Shown here: one piece after another, positions 23,796-36,504 of the stretch
Layout: every line of letters begins with the position of its first letter
Position numbering within the stretch: position 1 is the first letter of the stretch
Source of the DNA: Rhynchosporium graminicola
Taxonomy: Eukaryota > Ascomycota > Leotiomycetes > Helotiales > Ploettnerulaceae
Length of the DNA stretch: 59,314 nucleotides
Direction: 5' to 3'
NCBI GenBank assembly: GCA_900074885.1
Contig: FJUW01000100.1
Coordinates: forward strand, 1 to 59,314
Made by a program: the position numbers and the translations under genes
Notes under the pieces: generated by a model
Told to the model about the DNA's origin: nothing
The model's input: the letters and a program-made list of their open reading frames with translations, nothing else
Database searches by the model: none

Positions 23796-24558
23796 GGACT
23801 GTAGGATGCTTGTATCTTTAGGACTGGGAGAACTTACTGTGTGTGGCACGCACGATGGCGCAAATGGAGGATTTGAACCAGATTCTTGAGCCTTGGCATA
23901 ACTGTATACATACCATACAAAGACTACAATGCAATATAATCAATTGAGTTACTCTAGCCAGTAGGCATTTCTCAAAGCATCTAAGTAAATTTTGGCTACT
24001 TGCGCCCTGGGAGGCATCGGCACATCAAAACACTTTGTCAGCGACATTGCATGCCGAGAACGCCTTGCTGGTTCCATGAAGCTTCACCACTTCGTGAGCA
24101 TTGGCTATCACTCTGCAGGCTACTATGGGCTGCTAGTGGCTTTCAAAGCGTTATCCTAAAGCGGATGGGATTGCTTACAAAGCATGCAGTGCTCTGTTGT
24201 GTCTTTGTCTTTGATAGTGAGGCTTTGAGGGCTTTAGTGATCTCTTCAGGATGTGAATTGCGATATGATACCAAATTTTGATCACTTTAGAAGAGGGGAA
24301 GGGGTATATGAAGGGAAAAATATCCTGCGGAGAGAGGATTTGATTGTTCACTGTCCTATTCACCAGTCTCAAGCTCTATACCTCGAATTGACTTGATACT
24401 TTGGACTATATTCCACTACTCGGACCTCGTCTATATTCCAGGTCTCCCACCTGAAAGCAACAAACGGCAACTCAAAAGTGAACTACCAATCATCTACACA
24501 ATAGCTCGACCCAGCTTCAGACCAGACTCCAAAGCCACCACTGCTATTTTCTTACACC
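23796..24558. other. Intergenic region
   Basis: Holds the 3' flank of the telomere-protein gene and the promoter and leader of the reductase gene. The short frames here start without context and show no domain. No repeat was seen. Confidence 0.4.
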
Positions 24559-25941
24559 ATGCCAAATACCCTTGTGACAGGAGCGAACGGCTTCCTAGCT
24601 GCGCACATCATCGACCAACTCATTTCCGCCGGTCACAAAGTCACAGGATCTGTCCGCTCTGTCTCTAAAGGCGAACGAATTCTCGCGACTCACTCCGAAT
24701 ACGAGGGGAAATTGAACTTTGTCGTCGTTTCTGAGTATGCTAAGCAAGGCACGTGGGATGAGGCGTTCAAGGAGGGAGAGTTTGATTTTGTGGTTCATAC
24801 GGCAGCACCGCTGCTAGATGATCCAGGGAACACGAATTTTGAGAGGGACTTTTTGAACCCGAGTGTTGGCGGGTAAGTCTTGTTTTTCTTGTTCTGTCTT
24901 GTGTTAATGGTCCGGGGTAAGGAGGTGGGAATGGCTTTTGGGCACCTGGTAGGTTGTGATGAGATGAAGATCTGGGGTTAACGGAGTTGAGAAATTGAAG
25001 TTAATTCCGTAAACTGTTCTTGGAACTGACGAGACCGTACAGAGCATTGGAGCTGCTGAAGAGCGCCAGCAAGTATGGCAAGAAAATCAAGGCTATCTCT
25101 GTCACTGGAAGTGTCAATTCTATGACGACCGGAATGGACATCGCAGATCGATCATTCAACAGTTCTGAGTGGCTTCCAGTAAGTGGTTGCCGCATTCAGC
25201 CTTAATTTATGTTCCACATCGACCCTCTCTTCAATTTCTACTTACATGTGGCCCATAGGTCTCAGTCGACGACGCAATCAAAGCCAACCACTCGTACATC
25301 AGCTACTGTGTCGCCAAGGCCGAATCTGAGAAAGCAATCTGGAAATACGTCGAGGAGCAGAAGCCAACCTACACTGTCTCGGTTCTCTTGCCAGCTCTGA
25401 TCTTTGGTCCTCCTATTCAACCGGTTGCTAGCTTGAAGAAGATCAACTATTCGACCGACGTGTTGTATAGTTTATTCAATGGGACGTATGAGACCGTTCC
25501 GGATACGAGTTTCCCTTCCTACGTATGTGTTGCCTCTTTCTTCGCCTCTTCCACCTTATTCATATCGAAATTTCACCTCCTTTCTTCCCCTTCTTCAAGA
25601 CGACAGATACGAAGGCACAGACATATACTAATACACTCCAGATCGACGTCCGCGACCTTGCCGCGGCACACATCCTCGCTCTCACCCTCCCTACTGTAGC
25701 CAACAAACGATTCCTGGTCGGTGGCAACAAATACAGTTCTCAAATCGCTGTCGACGCCCTCAAGACCCTCCCAGAACTTAAAGACCGCCTGCCAAAAGAC
25801 GGAAATGAAGCTGAGAAGCCTCTGAGGATGGACGATGTGCTTAGGTGGAATGAGAAGTTAGGCTTGAAGCCTAGGACAGCGCTGCAGACTTTTGGGGATG
25901 CGGCGAGAAGATTGTTGGAGTTGGAGAAGAGCTTGAAGTGA
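24559..25941 (+). CDS. NAD(P)-dependent extended SDR reductase (Gre2/DFR-like)
   Basis: Predicted cytosolic carbonyl reductase of the dihydroflavonol-reductase/methylglyoxal-reductase group, reducing ketones or aldehydes with NADPH; the substrate is unknown. Four exons, 24559-24872, 25043-25178, 25259-25522 and 25642-25941, give 337 residues, the usual size for the family. Introns of 170, 80 and 119 nt have GTAAGT, GTAAGT and GTATGT donors and CAG/TAG acceptors, and every phase fits. The N-terminal nucleotide motif TGANGFLAAH is at 7-16, VVHTAAP follows near 80-90, and the catalytic Tyr-Lys pair is YCVAK at 166-170, preceded by VTGSV in exon 2. The C-terminal segment RDLAAAHILAL and LVGGNKYSSQ is the substrate-side region seen in Gre2-like proteins. 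Confidence 0.9.
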
Positions 25942-27264
25942 GGCTGGAATGGAAGTGGCTGGGTTCTTACTAAACGATCTCTTTGGCTGCATGGATTTTA
26001 GTAACTGATGTCTGCAAGTGCTTCTTCATAATGCTATATTTTTATCACTGGTGCTTGTTGACATGACGTTTAGCTAGCTAGATATGTATCTGGTGAAGCT
26101 AGACCCTGTTTTTGCTTTCTACTGCACCAACTTTGATCGATTTTTACAAACAAATCTAGAGCATCCACTTGAATAGCAGCTAAAGTTACTAAGCCTTAAA
26201 GACTCTACTAAAATAACATTTTGGAGTGACCAACAGCCTATGAATCTTTACTAGAAAGAGAACTCAAGGCGGTGGGACTCTGGCAGGCCTTGGTCTGATT
26301 GCTGTTTACGCGTATCAACCAACTGCATACTTCGCTTAACTTCTCGCAGTTTTGTAGAGCCTCTTCCAATGTACTTTGCCAGCTTGATATGGATATGTAA
26401 GAGATATGCTTACTGACTGGACATTTCGCAAATCGTTTCACAGGGGACAAATTTGGCCAGCCTCGAAGGTGAAATGTCAGAGTTGAGTTAAGATGCAGGT
26501 AGAATATGTAAAGGAATTTGAAATTCATCTTCGAGAACTTCATCACCGGAAAGCAATTCACCTATCTGAAGAGGCTGTGAATACGGTCAACAAGTACAAA
26601 AGGAAGGCTCACTCGAGCTGTTTGCTACCTTATCTGTTTGTGGCTTGCTTTGCCGCACAACACTTGCGATTTATTAACTTCTGCTAGCAACAGAAGGAAC
26701 TCCCTTCTCAGAAGAAGACATTCAACTGCTATTGTCTTTTAATTTAGGGTATCACCTGAACACTCCAGAACTCGCTGGACAGTTCGTTCCGTCCTGTGGA
26801 TGAGCCCCTTGCATTGGCTTTCAGTGAACGCTCTTCTTTCCACGACTTGGTTTCAGGCCTTTGATCTACTGATTTCGATCCGCAACCGATGACAGTTGTT
26901 ACCTCGTCAGCAAAAGTCTGCCGCAGATTAGGATGATTCTCGAGGTATGCATTAATCTCATTTCTATTCAACTTCAGCGTTGGCAACGTTTGCTTGCTTA
27001 TACATTTAGGCTCGAAAGCTGAAGACTTCTTAAGGTTTGTATTGTAAGGCGGGGTGCTCGAATGTGAAGTTCTACGGCAGCCAACAAGCGACGATTCACG
27101 CGGTAACAAGATATAACTATTCAATTATACTCTCTCTTGCAGGCAAGCAGTTGCTGCTAGGCAATCTCTCTTGGGCTGAGTCTATCTAAACGGAGCCTCG
27201 TCCCTCGGCAACATGGACTTCTAGTGATGGCACCAATTCTCAGCACAGCTAATTACTGCTTACG
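25942..27264. other. Intergenic region
   Basis: Between the reductase and the chromodomain-protein gene. The 126-residue minus frame at 26744-27124 starts at TTG and shows no recognisable domain, so it is not accepted. Some AT-rich stretches occur, but CpA/TpG are normal, so this is not RIP-mutated repeat. Confidence 0.4.
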
Positions 27265-30200
27265 ATGTATCGACGAGATGTGCTATCGCGACGCATAGGA
27301 GAGGCCAGCCGAACACCAAAGCGACGACGATCCAAGTCCCCCGACTCCTCCAACACGACACCTTCCAGCAGCGCACGACCATCCGCTGGAAAAAAGGCAC
27401 ATGTGAAGCAGAAAGTGGTGGAAGAGGCCAGCCAAGAATATTTTTCCGCGAGATCTATCCTGGAGGAGGAGACGCGGAAGGGCAAAGTTTACTATTTGAT
27501 CGATTGGGAGGATAGTAAGGTCACTGGTATACCTTATGAGCCAACCTGGGTAGGTCTTCCACCTTTCCCACAACACATTCAGCAGATGGAAGCTAATCTG
27601 ACGTCAAGGAACCTTTCAATTTTGCGACACCGTCCCTGATCGCGGAGTGGCAGAATAGGAACCTTGGGGACCTTGGGGACCAGAGACAGAAGAGGGCAGC
27701 AGCTGCCGTAGAAGTTGAATCTCCTCGCGGCCGCGGCAGGCCGGCGAAAAGAAGGCGACTCATTCGAAAGGCAGATATTAGTGAAGAGCGATCACGAGTC
27801 GCAACTGGAGAGTCAGAAACCGATCAGGAAGATTCGCGGACCGCGACACAAGGAAGTGGGTTGAAGAGGCTTAAGAGGGAGATTCCCGATAGCTACGAAG
27901 AAGAAGTAGGCCATCCAAATTCCAGCAACGTTGAAGTAGCTGTCGAACAAGCCCGTATTGAAATCGTATTGCCTCGCGACTTTGACTCAGGGGAGTATAT
28001 AGCTTACAATATCAGCTCCTCACGAGAAGCGAGCTCGGAGCCTCAGGAATCGCATCATCTGGACCTAGTATCTAGCGATTCTTTCAAATCTTCCGAGCCG
28101 TCTCAGAACTACGAACTATCAAAAGTCACATCAGCTTCTAGTAAGCCGGCACAATCACTACAATTCTCATCGGCTCCCGAGACACAACCCCGGCAGTTAT
28201 CGCAGACGAACTTCATCTGGGACGAGGACATCGCCGAGGACTCTAGTACTGAAAGACCCAAGTCTCAGACACCTACCCTAGATACTGGTGGAATTTCTAG
28301 TGATCCAATTGAGTCGTCAGCTCCAGCTGCGCAAACATCACAGCCGTACATCTGGGACTCTGATGTTGATGACGAAGAATTTGAGAACGAGAACCACGAC
28401 AACGATCCAACCGCATTCTTAGAAATCCCGGATTCCCAAGGGCCCGATTCGTCATCGTACAAGCCTACAGCGACCATAGCTTCCAAGACAACCTCGTCAA
28501 CGAATAGCACAGCTCTACACAATTCGCAAAACAATACAGAATCTTCTCTCGAAGCGATCGAGTTCCTTAACACTCATCTAGTATCATCCTCGAGTAATCA
28601 ACAAGAATCTGGGAGCACCGAGAGCCAGTTCGCTCAGCCAGCTAGCATCTTAGAACAGGAAAGTCCTATTGAGCCGCCTGCACCAACTTTTGCCCAGGTG
28701 GCATCCACCCAGTTTTCAGAGGCACATTCTAGTATCCCGCACATTATAAATTCATCCGCTGCGCAACGTTTCTTCTCGGGACCACCTGACGCGCGTGTTC
28801 GAGCCTCCCCCTCTGGTTGGCCAGTATTTCGATCGCAAGATAGTCTGACAACTGCCCGCTTGGAATCTGCGCAAAGATTCGGGCAAAGGCTTGATCAAGC
28901 TAGCGAGGAAAGCTCTGGATTCCAGACTCAATTGCCCCGTTTTAGCAGCGAAGAGAAGTCCAGCAGCGAATTGTCAGGATCGGCTGCCGAAACGGACGAA
29001 CGAGGCGAAGAGGACGATATTGAGGTTCACATTGAGCTCGGCTTGGAGATTGGGGCTTTGGAACAGCCTCCGGTGGAAGCGGAGGAAAGCGAGGAGGAAC
29101 CTCAGCCTAACTATAACTCAAAACTCCAAATTTTAGCGCCAGCTGCGCCGGTAGTAAGCATCAACAACATCGAAGATCAGATTGACTCCAATAAAGAAGT
29201 CATATCATCTGCACTGGTTCCACGGGAAGGGCAGGATCACGATTCTGAAGCTCAACTCGACTTCAGTTTAGAAGTTCAGCTATCGATATCGCCTGCAGAC
29301 AAGGTTCAAGACCACAATATCGAAGATCAACTTGATACTAGCGCAGCTGTGTCACCGTCGGAACTGACTACAGAAGAGTTAGACTCCGATATTGAAAGGC
29401 TTGATCCTAATTTGGAAATATATTTCTCGACATCCCTTGCAAAGAAGCTGCCTTCAGCCAAAGCAAGCTCCGAGCAGAATTCGGAACCACGATCGTTATC
29501 TAATTTCACTGATTGGCAGGCTTCGAGGATTCTTTCACGGAACCAGATCCGCACGCAGGTCACCCAAAGCATACAATCTTCTCCAAGCCAGTCTCAGTCG
29601 CATATCAAAGGTACTCAGGAGGATTCAATTCAGCTCGATTCGCTGCACAGATCATCACCAGAGCCAGCCACAGGTGAGGTCATAAACACCCAGGTATCTT
29701 TCAGCTCCAAAGGTTCTGGGTTCAGTGAGGCATCGAGTCACCTTCCGAGTCCGCCTATCGAGGACTCAGAACTTCAGCCTACTATTGAAGGAGCTGGGCC
29801 TCTGGACTCCAGGTTACCTTCTGAGCCCTTGCGTCCGAGTAACAGACGTCGGAAACGTACTTTGTCGTCGAGTATGGAGCCTCCCAACGAGCCAATAGCT
29901 TCGGCCCCTGGGATGGATCCAACCGCGCTACTCAAAGCTAAAATGGCAGCTCGAAAAGCTGAACGTGAACGTGAACGCGCCTCTTCTATATTTTCCAAGT
30001 CGCCAACTCCTGCTCTACAAATCACGAACGTAGATGCGATGGCATCGAATGCAACAGTAATAATGCCGAACTCCGTCGTGCCTCTACAGCCTCAAGTGCC
30101 TGGGATTCCTACTTCTGGATCCTCTGCAATTGCAGGGCCAATAATTAACGTCCCTATCCCACAACCTCTCGATCCCATGCATTCAGTACCTCCTATTACT

Positions 30201-32461
30201 TCGACAAGAGCTGCCTCCGTAAATACAGGACCTGTTGAAGCTCCAGCACCTTCTCCACAATTCATTGAAGACACAGGGCCTTACGAAGAAGACGAGGACG
30301 AGGACGAAGAGGAAGAAGGATCAACTAGTATAAAGCCCCTGCCTCTTAGTCGCGAGATTTATGAGGTGCCACTCTCTATGACATCTTACACTCGATCTGT
30401 TTACGTCGCACGGATAAAGATCTACAAGGCTCAATTACAATCCTTTCTGAGAAACGAAGTTCCAGATGAGAGACTGGTCACAGAGGTACGGTCGTTGTTA
30501 GAAACATTGCAGACGGTCTGCATTGACCCAGGTATCCTTGACGAAGATCCGACGCAGCAGGATGATCACGAAATGCAGGCCAAATGGGCGGAGAATGTCA
30601 GCACGAAATTTATCTTCTTAGCTGAATTCCTAGAGCTTATGAAAGCGACGGGTGATCACATTATCCTTGTAGCTCAGCCTGGACAGGTAATCGATGAGTT
30701 AGAGTCACTCCTTATCTATCATCACATCGACTACTCTCGAGCGGATCGACGGAGACGACCACTTGTGGCTGGCCAATTCCGCGTAACGATCTACCCCGTA
30801 GGTGCTCAAAGATATGATGTTGACCCTACCTCACTTGTTATCGGGTTTGATTCCAGTTATCACTTAGTCCCATATCTCGAGGAAATAAGAACACGATCGA
30901 CATCTCCAGGTCTATTGGCGCCCCTGATATCTTTGCCTGTCACCAATTCGGTTGAACATATCGAGCGGTGCTTCGATAGCAATCTCGAAGATTCTAGACG
31001 GCTGATCAAGGTGGCTAGCTGTGTCCAACAGCTCATGGAAAAGGTAGGTACTTGGCAACAAGAAGGGTACTACGATCCACCTGATGCTGCAGCTATAACT
31101 GCTCAGTATATGAGGACAAGGCCACGCGATCGCACATGGCCCATACTCCCACTGCCTGCCATCGATGGCCTTGATCTCGGCCTATTGAGCAGCCAGGGCT
31201 ACTCCGAGGCCCAGACTCAGCCTCCAACACAGCCTGGAAAGCGCCAATTGGTACGTTACAGTCTGCTTCAATGGACAGATATTTGCTAATGCCAGCAGGA
31301 CGTGGATAAACCACTAGATCCTGAAGTGTTGAAGCGACCAAGATTAACATCCTTTGATGCTGTTAGTAATGGTCAGGCGGATAGCTCAGCGTCCGCGCCA
31401 GAAGTATCAGGGGGCCTTGTAGACTCTTCTGTGTTTGAGGCGACCCCAGTATCCCCTCAACAACGGGTAAATCATGTTCTCCCTGTCAAGATTCACGTTT
31501 CTAACATACTTAGATTGCGGAGTTAGAATCCAGATTACTAGAAAGAGAGGCCACAGAGACAACGTTGCGAGAAATCAACAATGATCTCGAGTCTCGGTGC
31601 AAGAGTTTCGAAGATAGTATCGCCACTATCCAACCAAAATATCAGGAAGCACTCAACGACCGAGGCAAATACGAATATGACAATGTTAACCTGCTAAAAC
31701 GTGAAGCTGAGCTGAACAGCAAGTGTGACAGCAAAGACGTTGCAATCAAAAAGCTTCGCGAAAAACTGGCTACTGTTGAGGCCGAGCTTTTCGCCGCCCA
31801 GTCAGCTCTAGCGACATCATCTATCCCTGAAATTGCGAAGTTCGAGTCCTTGAGAGAAGAACTCGCAAATTCGAAACTTGAGATAGAACGCGAAAAAAAG
31901 CGTCATGCCAATACAAACAGAGATCTAGACTACCTCCGCGAAACGTACCAAACCTCCTCTTCCAGCGCCGCCGAGCATCAGCGGATCGTGCAAGCTCTTG
32001 AAGCAGAAGTCTTGGTCTTCAGAGAAAAGGCCACACAAGACGTAGTCCGCGTCCATGAAATCCAGAAGTTGGACGAGAACGCAGAGCTCCGTAGGGAGAA
32101 TATCAACCTTAAAGCCAGACTGAAAGATATGGCAAGAGATCTCGAGAAAAAGCAAGAGGAGCTGCAAGCCGCTGCTACGAATGGCAGAAGATCAATGAGA
32201 GGGGCTAGTATGCCTCGAAGTCCCAGAATTGGCGCGGGACATCAGGGTTCGTCTTCTGGGAGACCTTCGGGGAAGTCGGTGTATGGTGCTGGGAGTCGAG
32301 GGACTAGTCCTGCGCCTAAAGATGGCAGGGCTGGTAATGCAGCTGCCCACGCTGCCAATGCGAATGTTGGGGCGGATCAGTTTGCGGGTGGTACCTTTGG
32401 TGATGCGCTGTTTTCGAATCCAGTGCCGCAGAAGGAGAGGTGGGGAGATCATTTGCAGTGA
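27265..32461 (+). CDS. Chromodomain + AT-hook + Hda2/3-domain heterochromatin protein
   Basis: Predicted nuclear scaffold that would bind methylated histone H3 and recruit a class II histone deacetylase. Four exons, 27265-27549, 27609-31250, 31299-31466 and 31514-32461, give 1680 residues (the third exon may start at 31296, adding one). Introns of 59, 48 and 47 nt fit in phase; the first acceptor follows GCTAAT and joins YEPTW to EPFNFATPSLIAEWQNR. The chromodomain is at about 57-112, with aromatic residues YF, YY, W and W present. An AT-hook, SPRGRGRPAKRRR, follows at about 133-145. A long Ser/acidic disordered stretch leads to the Hda2/3-like domain at about 1005-1270 (SMTSYTRSVYVARIKIYKAQ, HIILVAQPGQVIDELESLL). 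The last exon is a coiled coil (~1366-1590) with a Gly/Ser-rich tail. It resembles the chromodomain subunit (CDP-2) of the Neurospora HP1/CDP-2/HDA-1/CHAP complex; that assignment is inference. Confidence 0.87.
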
Positions 32462-34299
32462 TGACGTCGTATCTGCTGCATTTTGAGATTGGGTTGAGAG
32501 TGGAATATACTGCATGGATCAAAGGCGCGAGGAGTTGCGGTTAGCATAGTGAATAAGTGATACATAGAATAAATAGCACAAGAATACTAACTTGTCTGCC
32601 TGCCTACTACTACTCGCCCATAAGATGCTTAGTAAACTTGCGCATGCCTGTTCAGCTTGCGTAAAACGTCTCCCAAGGTTCGATATAAGTGGATTCTTGA
32701 TACTTGATATACATTTCCGCATGTCGCCCAAGGCAAGGCAAATTCGTCTTAGACGAGCTAGAAATACTCGATTGCAGTCCAAAGACACAACTCGGTATTA
32801 AAGTCATAAAAGTAACACGAGAGTGCATAGTTTAAACCACTTATCTCTCTAACTAACGACTTTGCTAAAGCATTTCCAGCTGTTACTTAGCTGGAAAGCA
32901 GAAGTTGAGTTTATGGCGAAATTCGGAACCGCTTCGCCTAATGGGGTTTTCTTAGCTTCGATCGTAGATCATCTGTTGTATTTCTCACATCTGAGAAATC
33001 TCGAGGGGGCACGCGAGTTGTTTGCCGTCTGCGAGCGTAGTATGATTGATGTCTGGATTGGCCTTCAAGCGGTGGATGAGGATGTCATGCGTGAGCATTG
33101 GGCGTAGGGATGGGGGTAGATCCGAAGCGCGTGGCTCGTGCTAGATAGATGAGAAGCAATATTTTAGAAATGCCTAGAGTGGGATCTGGATCGCGGTGGG
33201 ATCCATATGATCGATGTCTGGTTTGTGGTAAATATGTTCTGAGATATATTGGAGAGAAACGTGTCAACCCCACTCCGACTTACCTGTTTTGTTATACTGC
33301 AATCAATCAATCTACTTCAGAAATATTGGATTCCAGACTTGGGAGCTTGAGGTCGAGTGATGTTGTAAGCTTCTTAGTCGACTTTCAGTCATGTTCTGAT
33401 GCAGGCCAAATGTTCATTTAGAGAATCATCTACAGGGAGGGAAGGTGAAATAGATATCCTAGTTGTTACACGGGTCGTAAGTTACATTCCAAAACCATTC
33501 AAGGTATGGAATGGACTTTGCTGAAAAGAGTAACCTTAAAATCTGGTCTGGGAGGTTGAAAGCATCAGGAGACTTTCCTAACAAAGCAATCTGAAATCAA
33601 AGTTGACAGCATATCTGTAGCCCAGTCACTTCACCTATGTCTGTGTACGTGTGGGCTGAGCTGAATATGAGTAACTAAGTTTTGTGCTCAACACCCGACT
33701 CGTATCATCTGGTTACTGGTGCACTTGATTAACTACCTGGAAATACGTTTCGACTTGATCTCTATCGAGGAAATTGTGTCAGAAGACTGTGTAGAGGATG
33801 TCGTCCAGGCAAATACGATGCGAAGTACAATATTGCTAGTATAAGAATAAGCACGACGAGGATCTAGTTCTATGAATATATCGCGAGCACATCCCGAGGC
33901 TGGGGTGTCGTGTCGAAATGTGAGGCGAAGAATGAAGCCATTAAATAGGTTCCGTATTTTGTGAGTTCATACTATAACAGTCATACAATAGATTTGTGAC
34001 TCGCTGGGTAGTGGATGTTGTTGAAATTTTTCTTCTCCAACGGCGAAATGGGGCGACCTCGTCCACGGCATATCGCTCACGCAATGTCACGTTTGCAAAA
34101 GTGGAGTACAGGAATAGAATATTTTGGTAATCATTGCGACTGTTCATTACTTGGTATGTAAGGAAGCCAGCAGCAGCCAGGAGCACGCAGACCTTCATCA
34201 GTATCCACGTAATCTCAGCTATTCATTCCATTCCACCCCGAACCTTTGCTCAAAGGAAAAAGAACCACGAAACAAAACGCCCCTACACAAGACCAGAAT
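32462..34299. other. Convergent intergenic region
   Basis: The plus-strand chromatin gene and minus-strand RPL4 converge here, so it should hold both terminators. The frame at 32862-33107 (plus) opens at TTG. An ATG frame at 33941-34198 (minus, beginning MKVCVLLAAAGFLTYQV) has a hydrophobic start like a signal anchor, but no further support. No RNA gene or repeat was recognised. Confidence 0.4.
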
Positions 34300-35919
34300 C
34301 TAATCCTCCTTGATAACAGCAGCGAATTGGGTTCCGGTAGCGCGCTCTGGCTTACCAGCTTCGAGACCCTTCGTGCCGATCTTGTCCTTGCTGTAGCCAG
34401 CGGCGTATGGGTTCAGACGGAGAAGGACCTGTCTGTTGTGGAGAGGGTTCTTCTTCTGGACACCGGAACGCTTGGTGCGTGCTTGACCGATAGCTTGGCG
34501 GATGACGGATTGTAGCTCGGAGGAGTTGATGAGGCGGCCGATATCAGCTTGTTGAACGACGGGCGATGGGAGGAGGAAGTCCTTCTTCAAGTCTGAGGGG
34601 ACAGTGGTGGATCCGTAGATGGTGTCGAGAGCCTTGAAAGCTGCGGATGTCCAGATGATGAAACGTCCAAGATGTCCACCCGGTGCGAGCTGGAGAAGGT
34701 TTAGTGCGAACACGGATGAGGTCTCGACACCGGAGATGTTGCGGAAAGCAAGGGAGAGTTCCTTTCCATCAACCTCAGGGTCGTAGACGACCAAAGGACC
34801 GCGGCGTTGTCTGTGACGACGACCACGTAGCTTTCCCTTTCCTGCGCGGAGTTTGCGGGAGTTCTTGACCTTGGAGACATCTGCGGATGCACCAATGGAT
34901 TTCAAGAGACCGACAGCTGAGGATGTGCGGGCAATGGCACCGGCAGCGAAGACCTCAGAGTTGATAACGAGAGGAACCTCTGGGACGGTAGAGACTTGGT
35001 GACCACGGGCCAAAAGGAGAGCAGGTACGGAAGAAGCAGCCAAGGCAGAAGCAACGGCGTATCGCCTATTCGATGTCAGTATATCGATCTTTGTGTTTTT
35101 GTGTTCTGTGCTGCTCACTTTTGTCCGAGGTTGATCTTCTGGTGCCACTTTCTCCAGACCTTGGTAGGGGCGAACATGCGACCAGATCTGCACATGTTAC
35201 CGAAAGCAGCCTGTCCAGCACGGTGGGTTCCTCCTCCAGAGACACGAGGAATACGCGCAACAGCACGTCCTGATCTTCCGTTAGCCATGTTTTCGCAGTA
35301 TCTTATGCCGGCTCAATCTCGAGCCAATTTGTATATAGCAAACCGAATCCCAATGGGTAGTCCAAGTGACCCTTGTAGTTGGCATATACGATTTTGGCTC
35401 GAGATCAGATGGTCGCGAGGGCAATTGGCATAGTAGATAGGTGTACTAACCAGTTCCCCAAGACTCAGCAGAGGTTTGGTGACCAGCCTTCTCGCTGACG
35501 GCGTATGGTTGACGCTTGTTCTTGGCAATTCCAGTGTGGACGTTCTGAACGATATCCGGGCGGATAGGTGAGTTGAAGACCTGTATTTCCAAAAAATTAG
35601 TATCATTCTCTTCAATCCTCAATCCGTTCTTGTTCCTAAAGCTTCAATCGAGACCCCTCTATCTCAAAATCAAGTTCAGGGCCACATCTCCAGCTAGTTT
35701 TTCCCCTGACAGATCCAGTCGCTAATCAGATCCTTCTTTCCGATTTGTTCTCCTTCCATAGCCGCATCGTACTGCTATCCTTTTCCCTTCCATCGCCCTT
35801 CCACAAATATCCTAACACGCAGACGAGCAAGGAAGATTCCGTACCTTTGGCAAAGGGTGAGTCGCGCCGCTGGCAGAGCCATCGGCGGACAAAATGGTGA
35901 CAGTAGGACGGGATGCCAT
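34300..35919 (-). CDS. RPL4: 60S ribosomal protein L4 (uL4)
   Basis: Structural protein of the large ribosomal subunit, lining the exit tunnel. Four exons, 35919-35845, 35580-35451, 35269-35119 and 35065-34300, give 373 residues, close to the usual fungal length (~365). Introns are 264, 181 and 53 nt, with GTACGG, GTTAGT and GTGAGC donors and matching phases. The protein reads [11 protein letters not shown], then [87 protein letters not shown] and LNPYAAG, all hallmark blocks of uL4, including the basic loop. In intron 2 an ATG in frame with exon 3 sits just before the acceptor, so retention of part of the intron could yield a shorter in-frame product. Intron 2 also contains a long inverted repeat, listed separately. 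Confidence 0.97.
35316..35405 (-). repeat. Inverted repeat able to fold RPL4 intron 2 into a hairpin
   Basis: ATCTCGAGCCAA at 35316-35327 and its exact reverse complement at 35394-35405 lie inside the 181-nt intron. Pairing can continue inward with GTATATAGC (35331-35339) against GCATATAC (35382-35389), leaving a loop of about 42 nt. On the transcript this brings the branch/acceptor region nearer the donor. A role in splicing or autoregulation is inference. Confidence 0.7.
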
Positions 35920-36504
35920 TTCGGAGGATATGGCGAGGTCGTTTGTCGTCGGTGTTGTCGAAGTTGGCGATGGAGAAATTTCGTCCAGGGCCGAACTTTT
36001 GCGATCTGTGGGATTAAGCGACTTTTGTGGCGCATGTGATGGCGGGCGAGCTGACAGCACGTGTTTCGGTGGAGCTGTGGCTGTGGGATGCTTCAAGATT
36101 GGTGAACGCAACGACGTCTCTTTTTCGTAATTTGATGACGCGAAGCGTTATTGAAGCATCAAAGATCAGCTTTAGACGGTACACGGTAATTTGACATGTT
36201 AATCTACCAGAAACTGTCTCCAGAGTAAAAGCACATGATTGCAATGGTAAAATCCCTTTAAAGCATTTATTCATAACATTGGTATAGTACAATCGCTCTG
36301 TCCTGCCACATTACCGTACAGAAGAAGAAACAGGCTGAAAGACATAAAGCTGTAAATCCCAAGAAAGATCCTCAGCACTTGAATCTCTTTCCAATCCGCC
36401 TATCCTAGACCAGCACAATTTCAGCGAGCCCCCCTAATCCACTTCCAGCTACTAATTCATATCCTCACGATTCCCCAATAGCTACCAATGGGAAGAAGAA
36501 ATAG
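35920..36504. other. RPL4 promoter and intergenic region
   Basis: Upstream of RPL4 the coding frame happens to stay open without ATG to about 36111, so the annotated start MASRPTV is chosen from family conservation. The remaining part is the 3' flank of the disordered-protein gene. I saw no further gene. Confidence 0.45.

Noticed and set aside
26744..27124. 126-residue minus-strand open frame
   Set aside because: Opens at TTG with no in-frame ATG near the start and no domain; nothing in the context supports it.
33941..34198. 85-residue ATG frame with a hydrophobic start, possible small secreted protein
   Set aside because: The hydrophobic stretch is short and followed by charged residues without a clear cleavage site or cysteine pattern; chance is likely in a convergent spacer.
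35581..35844. Possible C/D-box snoRNA in RPL4 intron 1
   Set aside because: I looked for RUGAUGA and CUGA boxes in the correct order on the transcribed strand and found no convincing pair.
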